DNA from: Bacillus massilinigeriensis
GTDB taxonomy: Bacteria; Bacillota; Bacilli; Bacillales; Cytobacillaceae
Assembly: GCF_900117315.1 (NCBI RefSeq)
Contig: NZ_LT630337.1
Coordinates: forward strand, 1,791,261-1,855,260
DNA length: 64,000 bases
Direction: 5' to 3'
Shown here: positions 61,868-64,000 of the stretch, piece after piece
Layout of the letters: each line of letters starts with the position of its first letter
How positions within the stretch are numbered: position 1 is the stretch's first letter
Notes under the pieces: generated by a model
Databases searched by the model: none
Told to the model about the DNA's origin: nothing
The model's input: the letters and a program-made list of their open reading frames with translations, nothing else
Program-made: the position numbers and the translations under genes

Positions 61868-62869
61868 TTATTTATACAAACTTTTTTGTTTTACCAGTGA
61901 TCTTGTCATTTCAATATACTCATATAACGTATCTTTTTCCAGGCTTCCTTTCAATTTTTCCATTGTAGTTACATTCCCTAGTTGTGAGAAAGGAATTCTG
62001 ATTGCTTTTACCTTGACATTTCCCTGTGTCGGTTTTTTCCCAGAATAATAATAAAAATTTATATTAGATATGTTAACCTTAGACTGAGATGCTTTCAATT
62101 CTTTTAAGAAGGTTAAAGTATATCCATAGCTTTCTTTTGTATCCGGAAGAAGGAAGTATAGGTGGGTGTTTGAGTGACTCCTGACTGAGCTATAGTTCCA
62201 TTTTAGCTTCTTTTTCGTTAATTGATCCATCGTTTTCATATCCACCTGAACCCTTATGAAGAATTCGGTGGGTTTTTTCTTAAAAACCTTTAATGAAGGT
62301 TCAAGAAGCTTTCTAGCCTCATAACTCACCTTATTATTTATATAGTAGTCGACAACAATATCATCCTTGCCGATCATTTCCTTTGTTACCATATAGGTTA
62401 GTCCAGTACTTTTTTCTCTAATTTTTAAGATTACATATGGTGGGTCTTCGGAGTGCAAACCTGAATTTTGAACCTCGTACCCAGTAATCTTCATCTTATC
62501 TTTGTACATTCCTAACACATATTCAATGAGCCTGGACTTTTTAATCCACATTTTTTCGTTTTTCGTTAATGTTCTACTCTTTTCTACTTCTGCCAAATAT
62601 TGTTTAGCTGTTTTATTGGATTGAGCTGCTGGTACTTTCAATTTTGCTCCGGCATAGATTCGGTCGGATATCAAGTGGTTAATGGATTTTAACCTTGAGA
62701 CAGTCGTGTGGTACTGTCGTGAAAGTTCCCAGAGTGTAACACCTTTTTTGATTGTAATAGTTTTGTAGACTGTTGCAGCCTTCACACTATGGTGTTCCAT
62801 GTTGATAAAAGAAAAAAATAACATGATTGGAATCATTACGGCAAATACTTTTAAGAGTCTTTTTTTCAT
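61868..62869 (-). CDS. Secreted LysM-domain protein
   Basis: A 333-residue exported protein. A signal peptide (1-31, ending near VKAA) precedes one LysM peptidoglycan-binding domain at about 36-79 (KKGVTLWELSRQYHTTVSRLKSINHL). The remaining 250 residues show no catalytic motif that I know. It is therefore likely a wall-attached protein. The ATG is preceded by GGAGG-rich sequence at about nine bases. It is a single gene. Confidence 0.8.
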   Translation of the reverse strand: MKKRLLKVFAVMIPIMLFFSFINMEHHSVKAATVYKTITIKKGVTLWELSRQYHTTVSRLKSINHLISDRIYAGAKLKVPAAQSNKTAKQYLAEVEKSRTLTKNEKMWIKKSRLIEYVLGMYKDKMKITGYEVQNSGLHSEDPPYVILKIREKSTGLTYMVTKEMIGKDDIVVDYYINNKVSYEARKLLEPSLKVFKKKPTEFFIRVQVDMKTMDQLTKKKLKWNYSSVRSHSNTHLYFLLPDTKESYGYTLTFLKELKASQSKVNISNINFYYYSGKKPTQGNVKVKAIRIPFSQLGNVTTMEKLKGSLEKDTLYEYIEMTRSLVKQKSLYK

Positions 62870-63573
62870 TGTATCCCCTCCTCCTCCTATTTATTTTGTG
62901 GCATATTATAGCCCAAGCACCAGCTTAGAAGGTCAATAACTTGTAGTGAATCTTTGAAATTCTAGTACCCTACAACTATGCCGCCTATTTTGACAATACT
63001 CAATCGGTAATCTGACTTTTATACCGATGATTTCTGAGTAATATCATATTTATCGAGTCAATCCATTCTCCTTCATATTCCAGGTTGTTTTTATCAACGC
63101 TATCAAAACAAAGCCTATAAACCACTCGATTCACTAAGGTCATAGAAAAATTCTTATGTTACTAGAAAACTAATAATCCCTTTATATCCACTTTAATTCA
63201 AAATGTCAGAATTTTATATAGAAAATAGAATTAATAATTAATCTTACCCTTAATATAATTCTCATTATGAACAAATTACACTGATAGCAAACCTTCATAC
63301 GAGTGACGAAAAACCTCCCCATTAGAGAAGGTTTCTTCACTTTTGCCAAATAGAATAGCTTTTAGAATCGCCATCTTCAAATATCCTATCCGCCCAGAAA
63401 AAAAGAAAATAAGTATAGAACACTCCTATAAATGCTCTTATTATGTAAACACAGAAATATTCATTTTAGATGCCTACAGCTATATTCAAAATCAACTCTT
63501 GATTCGTAAGATCAAAAAAGGGGCTATACTCCTTTATGAAGTAAAGCTCACGTTAACTAAGATAACAAATAAA
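62870..63573. other. Intergenic region with a small coding-like frame
   Basis: A 704-base AT-rich region. On the minus strand at 63000-63143 lies a 47-codon frame that looks protein-like. The right part, 63343-63735 on the plus strand, gives an open frame that overlaps the VOC gene and is probably a shadow. No other feature was found. Confidence 0.4.
63000..63143 (-). CDS. Possible small protein or gene relic
   Basis: A 47-codon frame beginning MTLVNRVVYRLCFDSVDKNN and ending NMILLRNHRYKSQITD. It has a stop six codons before its ATG and no convincing ribosome site. The sequence has a realistic residue mix, but I do not recognise it. It could be a gene fragment rather than an active gene. Confidence 0.3.
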   Translation of the reverse strand: MTLVNRVVYRLCFDSVDKNNLEYEGEWIDSINMILLRNHRYKSQITD

Positions 63574-63930
63574 TTACAACTCGTTTTTCTCCCAAAGCTC
63601 GATCAGTCGACCATCAGGATCCTCAATCCAAATAAACTTTCCAAATTCACTACTCTCTTTTTTCTTAGCAAGAGATACACCCATATGTTCGAGATGCTTA
63701 ATCATCTCATCAATATTATGTACTTGAAAATTTAACATCACTTGTTGATCTGTTGGAAAATAACTGTCATCATCGGTAAAGAATGAAAAGATCGTCTCCG
63801 TACCCAATTCATGTTTTATCATAGTCCCATTCCAATTATCAATTTCTATCTGTAATACTTCACTATACCACTTTTTTACAACTTCAAGATTTTTAGTTCT
63901 CCAAAATATTCCTCCGACACCTTTTAGCAT
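63574..63930 (-). CDS. VOC family protein (glyoxalase/bleomycin-resistance fold)
   Basis: A 118-residue single-domain vicinal oxygen chelate protein. It begins GGIFWRTKNLEVVKKWYSEVL and ends with WIEDPDGRLIELWE, the usual VOC end with the glutamate ligand. AAAGGAG precedes the ATG at about eight bases. It may bind a metal or a small molecule; a specific substrate cannot be assigned. Confidence 0.85.
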   Translation of the reverse strand: MLKGVGGIFWRTKNLEVVKKWYSEVLQIEIDNWNGTMIKHELGTETIFSFFTDDDSYFPTDQQVMLNFQVHNIDEMIKHLEHMGVSLAKKKESSEFGKFIWIEDPDGRLIELWEKNEL

Positions 63931-64000
63931 GGGATTTAACTCCTTTCAAAAGTCAAATATTTTTCTACATTAGATATTCGCGATTAATATTTTTGTTCCT

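Noticed and set aside
63343-63735. 130-codon plus-strand frame near the right end
   Set aside because: It overlaps the VOC gene antisense, has no ribosome site and has an improbable composition.
1-64000. Search for CRISPR arrays, tRNA and rRNA genes, prophage or toxin-antitoxin pairs
   Set aside because: No regularly spaced 25-40-bp repeats with unique spacers, no tRNA-like cloverleaf, no rRNA sequence and no phage structural genes were seen.

Overview
The window looks like chromosome of a low-GC, endospore-forming Firmicute of the Bacillaceae (Bacillus/Neobacillus-like). The evidence is strong AGGAGG-type ribosome binding sites, a CwlJ spore-cortex hydrolase, a YusG-like small protein, a BceRS-BceAB detoxification module, a guanine riboswitch, a T-box leader and a Rex-type operator. 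No rRNA, tRNA, CRISPR array or prophage was seen. Most genes are ordinary metabolic and transport genes. The accessory signal is one insertion sequence, a family of dispersed palindromic repeats and several decayed genes.

Layout. 0.4-6.8 kb is a polyamine cluster on the minus strand: puuP-like importer and RpiR-type regulator, then (after a terminator, two identical operator-like palindromes and a long inverted repeat) aguD-aguA-ptcA, which import agmatine and convert it to putrescine and carbamoyl phosphate. 7.3-17 kb holds a small YusG-like protein, an acetyltransferase, a subtilase, a NarL-type two-component system, a GAF-GGDEF diguanylate cyclase, an AlkA-like glycosylase, an MFS transporter and an SDR. 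17.5-26 kb has a Lin0512-type protein, SelO preceded by a 20-bp tandem repeat, a PHP phosphatase, an SH3 protein, a purine permease under a guanine riboswitch, a HAD phosphatase, small genes, a frameshifted CypC P450 remnant and DinB.

26.3-30.8 kb is an operon for a methionine-regulated ECF transporter (mtsA, mtsB, mtsC) led by a SAM-hydrolase-family gene. A T-box leader with an apparent AUG specifier and an acceptor bulge fitting a tRNA with A73 controls it. Immediately upstream sits an IS1634-like element flanked by a perfect 130-bp direct repeat. The repeat carries the operon promoter and the last 12 bases of the neighbouring M4 metalloprotease gene.

35-45 kb contains sstT, hutG-hutI-hutU (no hutH), YitT, a decayed zinc-finger gene, a SET-domain protein and a zinc alcohol dehydrogenase. 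45-52 kb has a GyrI-like protein, a polar amino acid ABC transporter, and a TetR regulator with two operators in its promoter next to an ABC-2 exporter. A ZIP metal transporter follows. 52.7-57.2 kb is convergent bceAB/bceRS sharing one hairpin that contains both stop codons. 57-64 kb has a lipoprotein, a PH-domain protein, Rex-controlled bdhA, an alpha/beta hydrolase, cwlJ, a LysM protein and a VOC protein. Copies of a palindromic repeat with core GGGGACGGTTCTCTGCTTC sit at five intergenic sites between 36.6 and 58.2 kb.
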